From Pseudomonas sp. R-28-1W-6 (GTDB lineage Bacteria; Pseudomonadota; Gammaproteobacteria; Pseudomonadales; Pseudomonadaceae): a stretch of DNA of 64,000 bases. The position numbers and the translations under genes are program-made. The DNA lies in NCBI RefSeq assembly GCF_009799925.1, contig NZ_WELK01000005.1, positions 22,404-86,403 on the forward strand. Reading direction: 5' to 3'. Shown one piece after another: positions 47,403 to 55,439 of the stretch (its first letter is position 1; every line of letters starts with the position of its first letter). A model generated the notes under the pieces. The model was not told the origin of the DNA, did no database searches, and saw only the letters and a program-made list of their open reading frames with translations.

Positions 47403-47879
47403 GTGCTGACCCATCTCGATTCCCAAGGCCGCGCCAACATGGTGGATGTCACCGACAAGGCGTCGACCTCCCGCGAGGCCGTGGCCGAAGCCCGCGTGCG
47501 CATGCTGCCCGCCACCCTGCAGCTGATCGCCAGCGGCGGCCATCCGAAAGGCGACGTGTTCGCCGTGGCGCGCATCGCCGGCATCCAGGCGGCGAAGAAG
47601 ACCTCTGATTTGATCCCGCTGTGCCATCCGCTGCTGCTGACCAGCGTCAAGGTCGAGCTGGAAGCCTGTGGCGACGACTGCGTGCGCATCCAGGCGCGCT
47701 GCAAGCTGGCCGGGCAGACCGGGGTGGAGATGGAGGCGCTGACCGCCGCCAGCGTCGCCGCGCTGACGATCTACGACATGTGCAAGGCGGTGGACCGCGG
47801 CATGGTCATCGAGTCGGTGCGCCTGCTGGAGAAACTCGGCGGCAAGAGCGGCCACTTCGTGGCGGGGGAGCAGGCATGA
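47403..47879 (+). CDS. moaC: cyclic pyranopterin monophosphate synthase
   Basis: MoaC converts the MoaA product to cyclic pyranopterin monophosphate in molybdenum cofactor synthesis. The 158 residues contain [14 protein letters not shown], the catalytic region [26 protein letters not shown] and [20 protein letters not shown]. The start is a GTG with GGAG about 8 bases before it. It overlaps moaD by four bases (ATGA). MoaA is not in this window. Confidence 0.96.
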   Translation: MLTHLDSQGRANMVDVTDKASTSREAVAEARVRMLPATLQLIASGGHPKGDVFAVARIAGIQAAKKTSDLIPLCHPLLLTSVKVELEACGDDCVRIQARCKLAGQTGVEMEALTAASVAALTIYDMCKAVDRGMVIESVRLLEKLGGKSGHFVAGEQA

Positions 47880-48121
47880 TCCGCGTGCAGTATTTCGCCC
47901 GTTACCGTGAGGTGCTCGGCATCGATGGCGAGCAGCTGCAACCGGCCAGCCTGGCCAGCCTGGACCAGCTGCGCCGGCACCTGCTCAGCCGTGGCGGCGT
48001 GTGGCAGGTGCTGGCCGAGGCGAACCTGATGTGCGCGCGCAACCAGGAGCTGTGCAGCCTGGAAACCGAACTGGCCGATGGCGATGAAGTGGCGTTCTTT
48101 CCCACGGTTACCGGAGGTTAG
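47876..48121 (+). CDS. moaD: molybdopterin synthase small subunit
   Basis: MoaD is the ubiquitin-like sulfur carrier of molybdopterin synthase. The 81-residue protein ends in the required Gly-Gly (residues 80-81), which MoeB (encoded at 6861) adenylates before thiocarboxylation. It is coupled to moaC by the ATGA overlap; moaE starts 3 bases after its stop. Confidence 0.95.
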   Translation: MIRVQYFARYREVLGIDGEQLQPASLASLDQLRRHLLSRGGVWQVLAEANLMCARNQELCSLETELADGDEVAFFPTVTGG

Positions 48122-48124
48122 GTC

Positions 48125-48580
48125 ATGAGCGTGCGCGTCGAACCTGCGGCCTTCGATCCCGGCGTCGAGCTGAATGCCCTGCATGCGGCCCAGCTGGGCA
48201 TCGGCGCGGTGGTCGGCTTCGTCGGCTACGTGCGCGACTTCAATGACGGCCAGGACGTGCGCGGCATGTTCCTCGAGCACTACCCGGGCATGACCGAGAA
48301 GGCCCTGCAGCAGATCGTCACGGAAGCCGAGCAGCGCTGGCCGCTGCTGCGGGTGGAAATCGTCCACCGCGTCGGCCAGTTGCCGCCGGGCGAGCCGATC
48401 GTCTTCGTCGGCACCGCCAGCGCCCACCGCCAGGCGGCCTTCGACGCCTGCAACTTCATCATGGATTACCTCAAGACCCGCGCGCCGTTCTGGAAGAAGG
48501 AAGACACCCCCGAAGGTGCGCGCTGGGTGGAAGGACGCAGCAGCGATCAGGATGCGGCCGGGCGCTGGGCCAAGCGCTGA
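48125..48580 (+). CDS. moaE: molybdopterin synthase large subunit
   Basis: MoaE binds cyclic pyranopterin and, with MoaD thiocarboxylate, inserts the dithiolene sulfurs. The 151 residues include VGFVGYVRDFNDGQDV, LEHYPGMTEKAL, RVGQLPPGEPIVFVGTASAHRQAAF and the catalytic-lysine block LKTRAPFWKKE. It is the third gene of moaCDE. Confidence 0.96.
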   Translation: MSVRVEPAAFDPGVELNALHAAQLGIGAVVGFVGYVRDFNDGQDVRGMFLEHYPGMTEKALQQIVTEAEQRWPLLRVEIVHRVGQLPPGEPIVFVGTASAHRQAAFDACNFIMDYLKTRAPFWKKEDTPEGARWVEGRSSDQDAAGRWAKR

Positions 48581-48651
48581 GCGTCTGTTGACGACCTCTC
48601 GGATTTATCGGTGGCAATGTAGTCGCTACCTGTTGCATCCGTCCTCGGCTC

Positions 48652-48722
48652 TAGTGGGAGCGGATTTATCCGCGATAAGCAGGCCACTCGGAGCCGGCCC
48701 CGATCGCGAATGAATTCGCGAC
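48652..48722. repeat. REP-type palindrome pair
   Basis: Two different short palindromes sit side by side: GGGAGCGGATTTATCCGCG at 48655-48673 and TCGCGAATGAATTCGCGA at 48704-48721. The first has the form of Pseudomonas REP elements (GCGGATAAATCCGC core). It occupies the space between the ends of the convergent moaE and the gene at 48775. A half-copy of the GCGCACCCTACG family follows near 48760. Confidence 0.82.
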
Positions 48723-48774
48723 CAGGAACAAGCCGATCCGCCGCAAGCACCTACCCCGTACGCACCCTACGGCA

Positions 48775-49251
48775 TCAGGCCGGGTTGGCCGCTTCTTCCG
48801 CGGCCAGGCGCTGGATGTAGCGGGCGAAGCCTGGGTCCTCGCCGCGCAGCAGTTCCGGCAGGCGCTGGCGGAAGTCCTCGCGGCGGCTCCATTCGCGCAT
48901 GTAGTCCTCCCAGGAGTGCCAGCGGCGCAACTTCTTCTCGTCCATGCCCTCTTCGTAGACCAGCAGGTAGGCGCGCTCGAACAGCGAGATGAGCATGTCG
49001 AAGATCACCCACATGCGCTCGCGCTGCTCGTCGGTCAGATCGGGGGTGGCGCGCTGGCTGCGCAGGCGCAGGTCGGGGTTGTTCAGCACCACTTCGAGGA
49101 AGTCGATGTAGGCGTCGGAGATCTGCTGCCAGGTGGCTTCTTCCTCGTTCTCGCGCTCCTTGCGCTGTTCGAAGATGAACACGCCGATGGCGAAGGGCAG
49201 CGCCACCACGGTGACGATATAGGACAGCAGTTCCCAGGTTTCGATAGGCAT
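48775..49251 (-). CDS. membrane-anchored protein of unknown function
   Basis: A 158-residue protein with one N-terminal membrane helix (LLSYIVTVVALPFAIGVFIF, residues 8-27), a charged KERENEEEA coiled segment, and a soluble alpha-helical part rich in Trp and Arg (RRWHSWEDYMREWSRREDFR). I do not recognise the family. The pattern resembles small inner-membrane proteins with a cytoplasmic helical domain. It is convergent with moaE across a REP pair. Confidence 0.75.
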   Translation of the reverse strand: MPIETWELLSYIVTVVALPFAIGVFIFEQRKERENEEEATWQQISDAYIDFLEVVLNNPDLRLRSQRATPDLTDEQRERMWVIFDMLISLFERAYLLVYEEGMDEKKLRRWHSWEDYMREWSRREDFRQRLPELLRGEDPGFARYIQRLAAEEAANPA

Positions 49252-49512
49252 GGCGGGCTCGCGGGGCTGTGTGGCGCGGGTAGGCAGCGGGGATCGGCTT
49301 TCTGCGCGGGGATACTGGCTGTCGCCCCCTTGCGCTGGTGCGCAGCGAGTGTGCCGCATGGCGGGCGCGGCGTCGATGTCGCGGGGGCTCTGTTGCCCGT
49401 TGCTGCAGGCATCCCGGCGAGAGCAGGACGGCGCTCGGGCGGCAGGCGACAGCGGCTGCTCGTTGCGCCGTTTGCCATCGGCGATTTTGCCGGGCTCATA
49501 CATAGCCATGGG

Positions 49513-49538
49513 ATATGCATAACATAATAAATATGCAT
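49513..49538. promoter_or_regulatory. dyad ATATGCAT-N10-ATATGCAT upstream of the amino-acid ABC operon
   Basis: Two ATATGCAT boxes start 18 bases apart; read as a dyad the arms are TGCATA and TATGCA around ten A/T bases. The element lies about 130 bases before the substrate-binding-protein gene, in the only A/T-rich part of the 417-base gap 49252-49668, which otherwise shows no gene. It is a candidate operator for the LysR-type regulator at 54375, or a promoter element; this is inference. Confidence 0.55.
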
Positions 49539-49668
49539 TTGATAAATGCCTGGAGCGAGCGGATTCTTGGATCGCGGCGGTGACCGGGTGGTCATCCAGT
49601 GCGATGTGAAGTGGGCTTGCAACTGACGGCCAGCTTCACAGCGAACCCCGATTCCAGAGGAAAACAAG

Positions 49669-50460
49669 ATGAATAAGACTCTCCGCTCCCTGTTGTTCTG
49701 TGCCAGCCTCGGTGCCCTGCCGTTCGCTGCCGCTCAGGCCGCCGAAGGGCCGACCCTGCGTATCGCCACTGAAGGCGCCTACCCACCCTTCAACTTCTTC
49801 ACCGCCGATGGCCAGCTGGGCGGTTTCGACATCGAGATCGGCCGCGCCCTGTGTGCCCAGATGAAGGCCCAGTGCGAGTTCGTCGCCCAGGACTGGGACG
49901 GCATCATCCCGGCGCTCTTGGCTGACAAGTACGACTTGATCATCGCCTCCATGTTCATCACCGAGGAACGCAAGCAGAAGGTCGCCTTCACCAACCCCTA
50001 CCAGAAGTCGGCCATGAGCTTCGTGGTGCCCAAGGATTCCGACCTGAAGGACTTCTCGCCCAAGGGCCTGGCCGGCAAGACCATCGGTGCACAGGGTTCC
50101 ACCACCCAGGGCGACTACCTCTCGGCCATGTTCCCGGACTCCGACGTGCGCCTGTACCCGACCCAGGACGCGGTCAACCTGGACTTGGTCTCCGGCCGCC
50201 TGGACGCCCAGGTCGGCGACATGATTCCGATGCTGGAGTGGACGGGCAAGAGCGAGGACGGCGCCTGCTGCGTGCTGGCCGGCGCGCCGATCAGCGAGGC
50301 CAAGTACGTGGGCGAGGGCGTCGGCATCGCCCTGCGCAAGGAAGACGCGGCCCTGCGCGACCAGCTCAACCAGGCGCTGGCGGCGATCATCGCCGATGGC
50401 ACCTACAAGACCATCAACGACAAGTACTTCTCGGTCAACCTGCTGACCCTGCAGAAGTGA
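49669..50460 (+). CDS. amino-acid ABC transporter substrate-binding protein
   Basis: A 263-residue periplasmic binding protein of family 3: signal peptide ending AAAQA (about residue 24), then LRIATEGAYPPFNFFTADGQLGGFDIEIG, the family ligand-pocket signature, and SMFITEERKQKVAFTNPY. The closest pattern is lysine/arginine/ornithine or histidine binding proteins. It begins a five-gene plus-strand set (binding protein, two permeases, ATPase, decarboxylase). AGAGGAAAA lies before the ATG. Confidence 0.93.
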   Translation: MNKTLRSLLFCASLGALPFAAAQAAEGPTLRIATEGAYPPFNFFTADGQLGGFDIEIGRALCAQMKAQCEFVAQDWDGIIPALLADKYDLIIASMFITEERKQKVAFTNPYQKSAMSFVVPKDSDLKDFSPKGLAGKTIGAQGSTTQGDYLSAMFPDSDVRLYPTQDAVNLDLVSGRLDAQVGDMIPMLEWTGKSEDGACCVLAGAPISEAKYVGEGVGIALRKEDAALRDQLNQALAAIIADGTYKTINDKYFSVNLLTLQK

Positions 50461-50552
50461 TCCACGGCCGCCTGCCGGTGAGCCCACGCGGGTTCGCTGG
50501 CGGGCGGCTGGGTTCGCATTTTTCTTCCTTCTGATCGAGAAGAGGCTGTTCT

Positions 50553-51278
50553 ATGGAGTGGCTCTCCTACCTGAGTTTTACCGGTGGCGGCTGGGGCGAC
50601 GAGTTGCTGCGCGGCCTGGGGGTGACCCTGGCGCTGGCGGCGGCCAGCCTGCCGGTCGGCCTGGCCCTGGGGCTGGCCGTGGCGGCACTCGGCCTGTGCC
50701 GGCGGACGCTGTGGCGCGGCCTGTCGGTCGGCTTCAGCACCACCATCCGCGGTCTGCCGGAATTGCTGACCCTGTTCATCATCTACCACGGCGTGGGCCT
50801 GGCGCTTAACAGCCTGCTCAAGTGGTTCAGCCCGGGGGCCGCGTCCTTCGAGCTGAGCCCCTTCCTGGCCGGGGTGATCGCCCTGGGCCTGGTGTTCGCC
50901 GGTTACTCCAGCGAGGTCTGGCGCGGTGCCTGGCAGTCGCTGGACCGGGGCCAGCTGGAAGCGGCCCAGGCCATCGGCGTGCGCCGGCTGACCATCTTTC
51001 GCCTGATCGAGCTGCCGCAGCTGCTGCGCCTTGCGCTGCCGGGGCTGGGCAACCTGTGGATCAGCCTGATCAAGGACACCGCGCTGGTGTCGGTGATCGC
51101 GCTGAACGACCTGATGCGCATGGCCAACGTGGCGGTGGGGGTGACCAAGAAACCCTTCCTGTTCTTCGCCGTGGTGTGCCTGGTCTACTGGGCCATCTGC
51201 CTGCTCTGCGAGTGGGGCCTGGCCCGCCTGGAGCAGCGCGCCAACCGGGGCTTCGAACGTGAGGGGCGCGCAGCATGA
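50553..51278 (+). CDS. amino-acid ABC transporter permease (HisQ type)
   Basis: A 241-residue inner-membrane permease with five hydrophobic segments and the EAA-type coupling loop QLEAAQAIGVRRLTIFRLIELPQ, followed by LPGLGNLWISLIKDTALVS. It belongs to the HisM/HisQ family and pairs with the next gene to form the channel. AAGAGG precedes the ATG; the stop overlaps the second permease by four bases. Confidence 0.94.
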   Translation: MEWLSYLSFTGGGWGDELLRGLGVTLALAAASLPVGLALGLAVAALGLCRRTLWRGLSVGFSTTIRGLPELLTLFIIYHGVGLALNSLLKWFSPGAASFELSPFLAGVIALGLVFAGYSSEVWRGAWQSLDRGQLEAAQAIGVRRLTIFRLIELPQLLRLALPGLGNLWISLIKDTALVSVIALNDLMRMANVAVGVTKKPFLFFAVVCLVYWAICLLCEWGLARLEQRANRGFEREGRAA

Positions 51279-52018
51279 TCGACATCCTCGAACGTTTCGG
51301 CGGCCAACTGCTGGCCGGCGCCGGGCTGACCCTGCAGATCACCCTGATCGCCTCCCTGCTGGCGTGCTGCCTGTCGCTGCCGCTGGCGCTGCTGCGGCGC
51401 AGCCCGAGCGTGGCCTGGCGCTGGCCGGTGCGGCTGTACGTGTCGTTCTTTCGCGGTACGCCGCTGCTGGCCCAGTTGTTCCTGGTCTATTACGGCTCCG
51501 GGCAGTTCCGCGTGCCGCTGACCGAGGCGGGGCTGTGGTGGTTCTTCCGCGACCCGTACTACTGCGCGCTACTGACCTTTGTGCTCAATTCCACCGCCTA
51601 CCAGGTGGAAATCCTCCGTGGCGGTCTGCGCGCGGTGCCCAGCGGGCAGATCGAGGCGGGCATCGCCCTGGGTCTGCGCAAGTTTGAGCTGTACCGCCGG
51701 ATCATCCTGCCCAACGCCTACCGCATCGCGTTCCCGGCGCTGGGCAACGAGATCATCCTGCTGCTCAAGGGCAGCGCAGTGGTCAGCGTGATCACCGTGC
51801 TCGACGTGATGGGCCAGACCCGCCGCGCCTTCTCGCAGACCTTCGACCTGTCCGTGTACTTCTGGGCCGCCGTGCTCTACCTGCTGATGACCACGATCTT
51901 CGTGCTGCTCTGGCGGCGCCTGGAGCGCTGCCTGACCCGCCATCTGCACTGCCGCAGCGCCCAGCCGGGCAAGCGTCGCGGCCTGTTCACCCGCCTTTCC
52001 ACAGGAGTGGCCCCATGA
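51275..52018 (+). CDS. amino-acid ABC transporter permease (HisM type)
   Basis: A 247-residue permease, partner of the preceding gene, with about five hydrophobic segments, SFFRGTPLLAQLFLVYYGSGQ, and the coupling loop QIEAGIALGLRKFELYRRIILPNAYRIA. Its start is fixed by the ATGA overlap. The C-terminal tail (LHCRSAQPGKRRG) is basic and cytoplasmic. It overlaps the ATPase gene by four bases. Confidence 0.94.
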   Translation: MIDILERFGGQLLAGAGLTLQITLIASLLACCLSLPLALLRRSPSVAWRWPVRLYVSFFRGTPLLAQLFLVYYGSGQFRVPLTEAGLWWFFRDPYYCALLTFVLNSTAYQVEILRGGLRAVPSGQIEAGIALGLRKFELYRRIILPNAYRIAFPALGNEIILLLKGSAVVSVITVLDVMGQTRRAFSQTFDLSVYFWAAVLYLLMTTIFVLLWRRLERCLTRHLHCRSAQPGKRRGLFTRLSTGVAP

Positions 52019-52797
52019 CCACCATGCACCATCCGCAGGCCGCCCTGGAGGTGGAGAACCTGCACAAGTCCTACGACGGCACCGAGGTGCTCAAGGGCGT
52101 GTCGCTGACCGCCCACAAGCATGAGGTGATCAGCATCATCGGCTCCAGCGGCTCGGGCAAGAGCACCTTCCTGCGCTGCATGAACCTGCTGGAGTTTCCC
52201 GACAGCGGCACCCTGCGGGTGCACGGCGAGGAGCTGGAGCTGGCCGCCGACTCGCGCGGCAACCGCTCCAAGCGCTTCCAGCGGCAGATCGAGCGGGTGC
52301 GCACGCGCCTCGGCATGGTGTTCCAGTCGTTCAACCTGTGGCCGCACATGAGCGTGCTGGAGAACGTGATGATGGGCCCCTGCATCGTCCTCGGCCGCCC
52401 GCGCGAGGAGGTGGAGGCCAAGGCGCGCAGCCTGCTGGCGCGGGTCGGCATGCTGGAGAAGTGCCACGTCTACCCCGAGTGCCTGTCCGGCGGGCAGAAG
52501 CAGCGCGTGGCCATCGCCCGTGCCCTGGCCATGGACCCGGAGGTGATGCTGTTCGATGAGCCGACCTCGGCGCTCGACCCCGAGCTGGTCGGCGAGGTGC
52601 TCCGGGTGATCCGCGAGCTGGGCGAGGAGGGCCGCACCATGATCATGGTCACCCACGAGATGCGCTTCGCCCGCGAGGTGTCCTCGCGCGTGGTCTACCT
52701 GCACCAGGGCCGCATCGAGGAGCAGGGCACGCCCGAGCAGCTGTTCGGCGATCCGCAGTCGGCCAACCTGCGGCGCCTGCTGGCCACCCAGCACTGA
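52015..52797 (+). CDS. amino-acid ABC transporter ATPase (HisP type)
   Basis: A 260-residue ATP-binding subunit: Walker A GSSGSGKS, Q-loop QSFNLWPHMSVLENV, signature LSGGQKQRVAIARAL, Walker B VMLFDEPTSALD, and the switch His in MVTHEM. The sequence is closest in style to HisP/AotP, ATPases for basic amino acids. It is coupled to the permease by ATGA; the decarboxylase gene follows after 44 bases. Confidence 0.95.
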   Translation: MTTMHHPQAALEVENLHKSYDGTEVLKGVSLTAHKHEVISIIGSSGSGKSTFLRCMNLLEFPDSGTLRVHGEELELAADSRGNRSKRFQRQIERVRTRLGMVFQSFNLWPHMSVLENVMMGPCIVLGRPREEVEAKARSLLARVGMLEKCHVYPECLSGGQKQRVAIARALAMDPEVMLFDEPTSALDPELVGEVLRVIRELGEEGRTMIMVTHEMRFAREVSSRVVYLHQGRIEEQGTPEQLFGDPQSANLRRLLATQH

Positions 52798-52841
52798 TTT
52801 CCCCTTTTCCTACTGCCACTTTTTACTGAAAGAGTACCGAC

Positions 52842-54290
52842 ATGACTTCAGTCGTCTCCCTGCACCCGTGGAAACGCGAGGCGCACCTGACCAGTGCCGA
52901 CAACCAGCTGCTGATCGATGGCGTCAATGCCGTCGAGCTGGTCGAGCGCTATGGCTCGCCGCTCTACGTCTATTCCGAGGCGCGCCTGCGCAAGAATGCC
53001 CGCGACATCCTGGAGAACTTCCGCCGCGAGCACGCCAACACCCGCGTCTGCTTCGCCAGCAAGGCCTGCGCCAACCTCGCCGTGCTCAAGGTGTTCAAGG
53101 ACTGCGGCCTGGCCCTGGAGGTCAACTCCGGCGGCGAATTCCACAAGGCCTGCGTGGCGGGCTTCGCTCCCGGCGAGCTGGTGTTCAACGGCGTGGCCAA
53201 GCAGGTGCAGGAGCTGCGCGAGGTGATCGAGGCCGGCATCGGCTCGATCAACGTCGACTCGTTGTCCGAACTCGACCGCATCATCGCCGTGGCCGCCGAG
53301 CTGGGCCGCCAGGCCCGCGTGGCGCTGCGCATCATCCCGGAGATCCGCGGCGGCGCCGCCGCCGGCTGGCAGACCGGTACTTCCAGCTCGAAGTTCGGCA
53401 TGACCGCCGATGAGCAGGCCGAGGCCATCGAGCGCATCCTCGCCCAGCCGCAGGCGGTGAAGATGGTCGGCGTGCACGCCCATATCGGCACCCAGATCAC
53501 CGACATCGCGGTGTACCAGGCCGAGGCCGCCTTCCTCATCGACTACGTGCGCGAGGTGAGCGAGCGCCTGCCCTATGCCCTGGAACATGTGAACCTGGGC
53601 GGCGGCTTCGCCAAGAACTACAGCAGCGCCGAGGAAAACTTCGCCACGGTGGCGCCGCACTATCGCGACAACTACCGCACCGACATCGACTTCGCCCGGC
53701 TCGCCCAGCAGCTGATCCGCCCGATCAGCCAGGCGCTGGGGCAGGGCATCCAGATCATCGTCGAGCCGGGGCGCAGCATGGTCAGCGACACCGCCATCCT
53801 GCTGACCCGCATCGAGGCGCACAAGGCGCGCCAGACCCCGGTGTGCTACCTGGACGCCGGCTACAGCGTGCTGTTCGATCTGTACAACGGCTGGTACTTC
53901 CACATGCTCAACGCCTCGCGCAGCGACGACCGCGACACGGCGCTGTTCCGCATGGCAGGCCCGCTGTGCGACAGCAGCGACACCTACTACGACATCGAGG
54001 GCGAGGGCGCGGTGGCCGAGCTGATCGCCGAGCAGCCGGCGCTGGCCGAGCATCGCGCGGTGCTGGAGCAGGTGCTGGTGCACCAGCCCAACCTGCGCGA
54101 GCTGCCGGCGGCCACGGCCCAGGGCGATGTGATCGCGCTGCTGGATGTCGGCGCCTACGCGCTGGAGATGATGAGCCAGTACTGCGGCCGGCAGGCCGCC
54201 GCCGCCGTGCTGGTCGATCAGCGTCAGGGCAGCCGGCTGATCCGCCGCCGCGCCGAGTACGCCGACCTGCTCAGCCATGATGTCGACTGA
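52842..54290 (+). CDS. DAP/ornithine-type PLP decarboxylase with unusual specificity motif
   Basis: A 482-residue fold type III (alanine-racemase fold) decarboxylase. The PLP lysine is Lys74 in FASKACANLAVLK. SGGEFHKA, HAHIGTQ, HVNLGGGFAKNY and EPGRSMVSDTA follow. The active-site block contributed across the dimer reads PLCDSSD (Cys376-Asp377). Diaminopimelate decarboxylases have Cys-Glu there, while ornithine/lysine decarboxylases have Cys-Asp. Its place behind an amino-acid ABC transporter also argues against the housekeeping LysA. The real substrate is unknown; ornithine, lysine or a D-isomer are guesses. Confidence 0.85.
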   Translation: MTSVVSLHPWKREAHLTSADNQLLIDGVNAVELVERYGSPLYVYSEARLRKNARDILENFRREHANTRVCFASKACANLAVLKVFKDCGLALEVNSGGEFHKACVAGFAPGELVFNGVAKQVQELREVIEAGIGSINVDSLSELDRIIAVAAELGRQARVALRIIPEIRGGAAAGWQTGTSSSKFGMTADEQAEAIERILAQPQAVKMVGVHAHIGTQITDIAVYQAEAAFLIDYVREVSERLPYALEHVNLGGGFAKNYSSAEENFATVAPHYRDNYRTDIDFARLAQQLIRPISQALGQGIQIIVEPGRSMVSDTAILLTRIEAHKARQTPVCYLDAGYSVLFDLYNGWYFHMLNASRSDDRDTALFRMAGPLCDSSDTYYDIEGEGAVAELIAEQPALAEHRAVLEQVLVHQPNLRELPAATAQGDVIALLDVGAYALEMMSQYCGRQAAAAVLVDQRQGSRLIRRRAEYADLLSHDVD

Positions 54291-54374
54291 ACGCAACGGC
54301 GTGTCGCCTGAGGGGCAGCCCCGCGCTGCCCCTTGGGTGGTCGGCAATGCTAAGGTCTGCCAGGAGCCGCCACC

Positions 54375-55355
54375 ATGACGGCCTGCCTGGGAGAGCCATC
54401 GATCATGCTGTCGCCCCGCGAGCGCCTTATGCGCAACCTGGACTGGAACCTGCTGTACACCTTCCTGGTGATAGTCGAGGAAAGCAGCATCACCGGCGCG
54501 GCGCGCAAGCTGTCGCTCAGCCAGCCCAGCGTCAGCAATGCCCTCAAGCGCCTGGAAGAACACCTGGGCATGCGCCTGATCCAGCGCAAGAAGGGCATGT
54601 TCTCCCTGACCGAGCAGGGCTTGCGGGTCTACGAGTACATTTCCTCGGCCGGCAGCATCATCGGCAAGATGGCCGAGCAGTACGCCGGCGAGGCCGGTGC
54701 GGTGCTTGGCGAGCTGCATATCCAGGTCGCCAGCCATGTCAGCTGCCAGCCCTTCGACGACAGCCTGGCGCAGTTCCACCGTCTCTATCCCAATGTGCTG
54801 ATCAGCCTCAGCTCCCAGCCCAGCGCCGATATCGTCGACGCGGTGGCCCGGGATGATCTGCATATCGGCATCAGCAACAAGAAAACCGCCCAGACCGGCC
54901 TGCACTTCGACCTGCTCGGCTACGAGCAGATGGCCTTCTATTGCGGCCCGCACCACCCGCTGTTCGGCCGCGCGGACCTGACTGCGGCGGACCTGCGCGG
55001 CCTGGCCTATGTCTCCTTCGAGAGCGACCAGCCTGGCGAAGGCCTCAGTGCGGTCAACTCGGTGCGCACCGAACAGCAGTTCTGGGGCCGCCTGGTGGCG
55101 GTGTCGCCCAACGAGGAGGAGGTGCGCCGCCTGATCCTCGCCGGCCTCGGCTTCGGCGCCCTGACCGTGGAGGGGGCCAAGCCCTTCGTGGCGCAGAAGC
55201 TGCTGTTCCAGCTGCCGCCCTATGACCAGCTGCCGGTCAACGAGGTGTACCTGGTCACGCCGGAGAACCAGCTGCTGAGCGACGTGGAGCAGCTGTTTAT
55301 CGGCCTGCTGCGCGAGGCCACCGTGGCGGCGGTCAGGGGGCGGTATTTCAAATAG
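54375..55355 (+). CDS. LysR-family transcriptional regulator
   Basis: A 326-residue LysR-type regulator: winged helix with SSITGAARKLSLSQPSVSNALKRLEEHLG (about residues 36-64) and a C-terminal effector domain (LGELHIQVASHVS onward). ATG at 54375 has CAGGAG 8 bases before it; ATG codons at 54405 and 54429 are also possible and would remove a non-conserved N-terminus. It lies 84 bases after the decarboxylase gene on the same strand, so it may control the transporter operon, or the convergent CoA-transferase gene. Confidence 0.88.
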   Translation: MTACLGEPSIMLSPRERLMRNLDWNLLYTFLVIVEESSITGAARKLSLSQPSVSNALKRLEEHLGMRLIQRKKGMFSLTEQGLRVYEYISSAGSIIGKMAEQYAGEAGAVLGELHIQVASHVSCQPFDDSLAQFHRLYPNVLISLSSQPSADIVDAVARDDLHIGISNKKTAQTGLHFDLLGYEQMAFYCGPHHPLFGRADLTAADLRGLAYVSFESDQPGEGLSAVNSVRTEQQFWGRLVAVSPNEEEVRRLILAGLGFGALTVEGAKPFVAQKLLFQLPPYDQLPVNEVYLVTPENQLLSDVEQLFIGLLREATVAAVRGRYFK

Positions 55356-55439
55356 GCGGCACCCTACAGATAGATCAGGGTGCCAGACCTCAGGCCATGC
55401 CAGCCATGCGGCGTCGCTGAGTCTACGTGCCGTCCCGGT

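Noticed and set aside
52842..54290. Assignment as lysA
   Set aside because: The specificity motif is CDSSD rather than Cys-Glu, and the gene is the last in a transporter operon, so the housekeeping name was withheld.
52848..54956. 702-codon frame antisense to the decarboxylase and LysR genes
   Set aside because: It is the mirror of two well-supported plus-strand genes and is dominated by His/Val/Gly/Ala low-complexity sequence.
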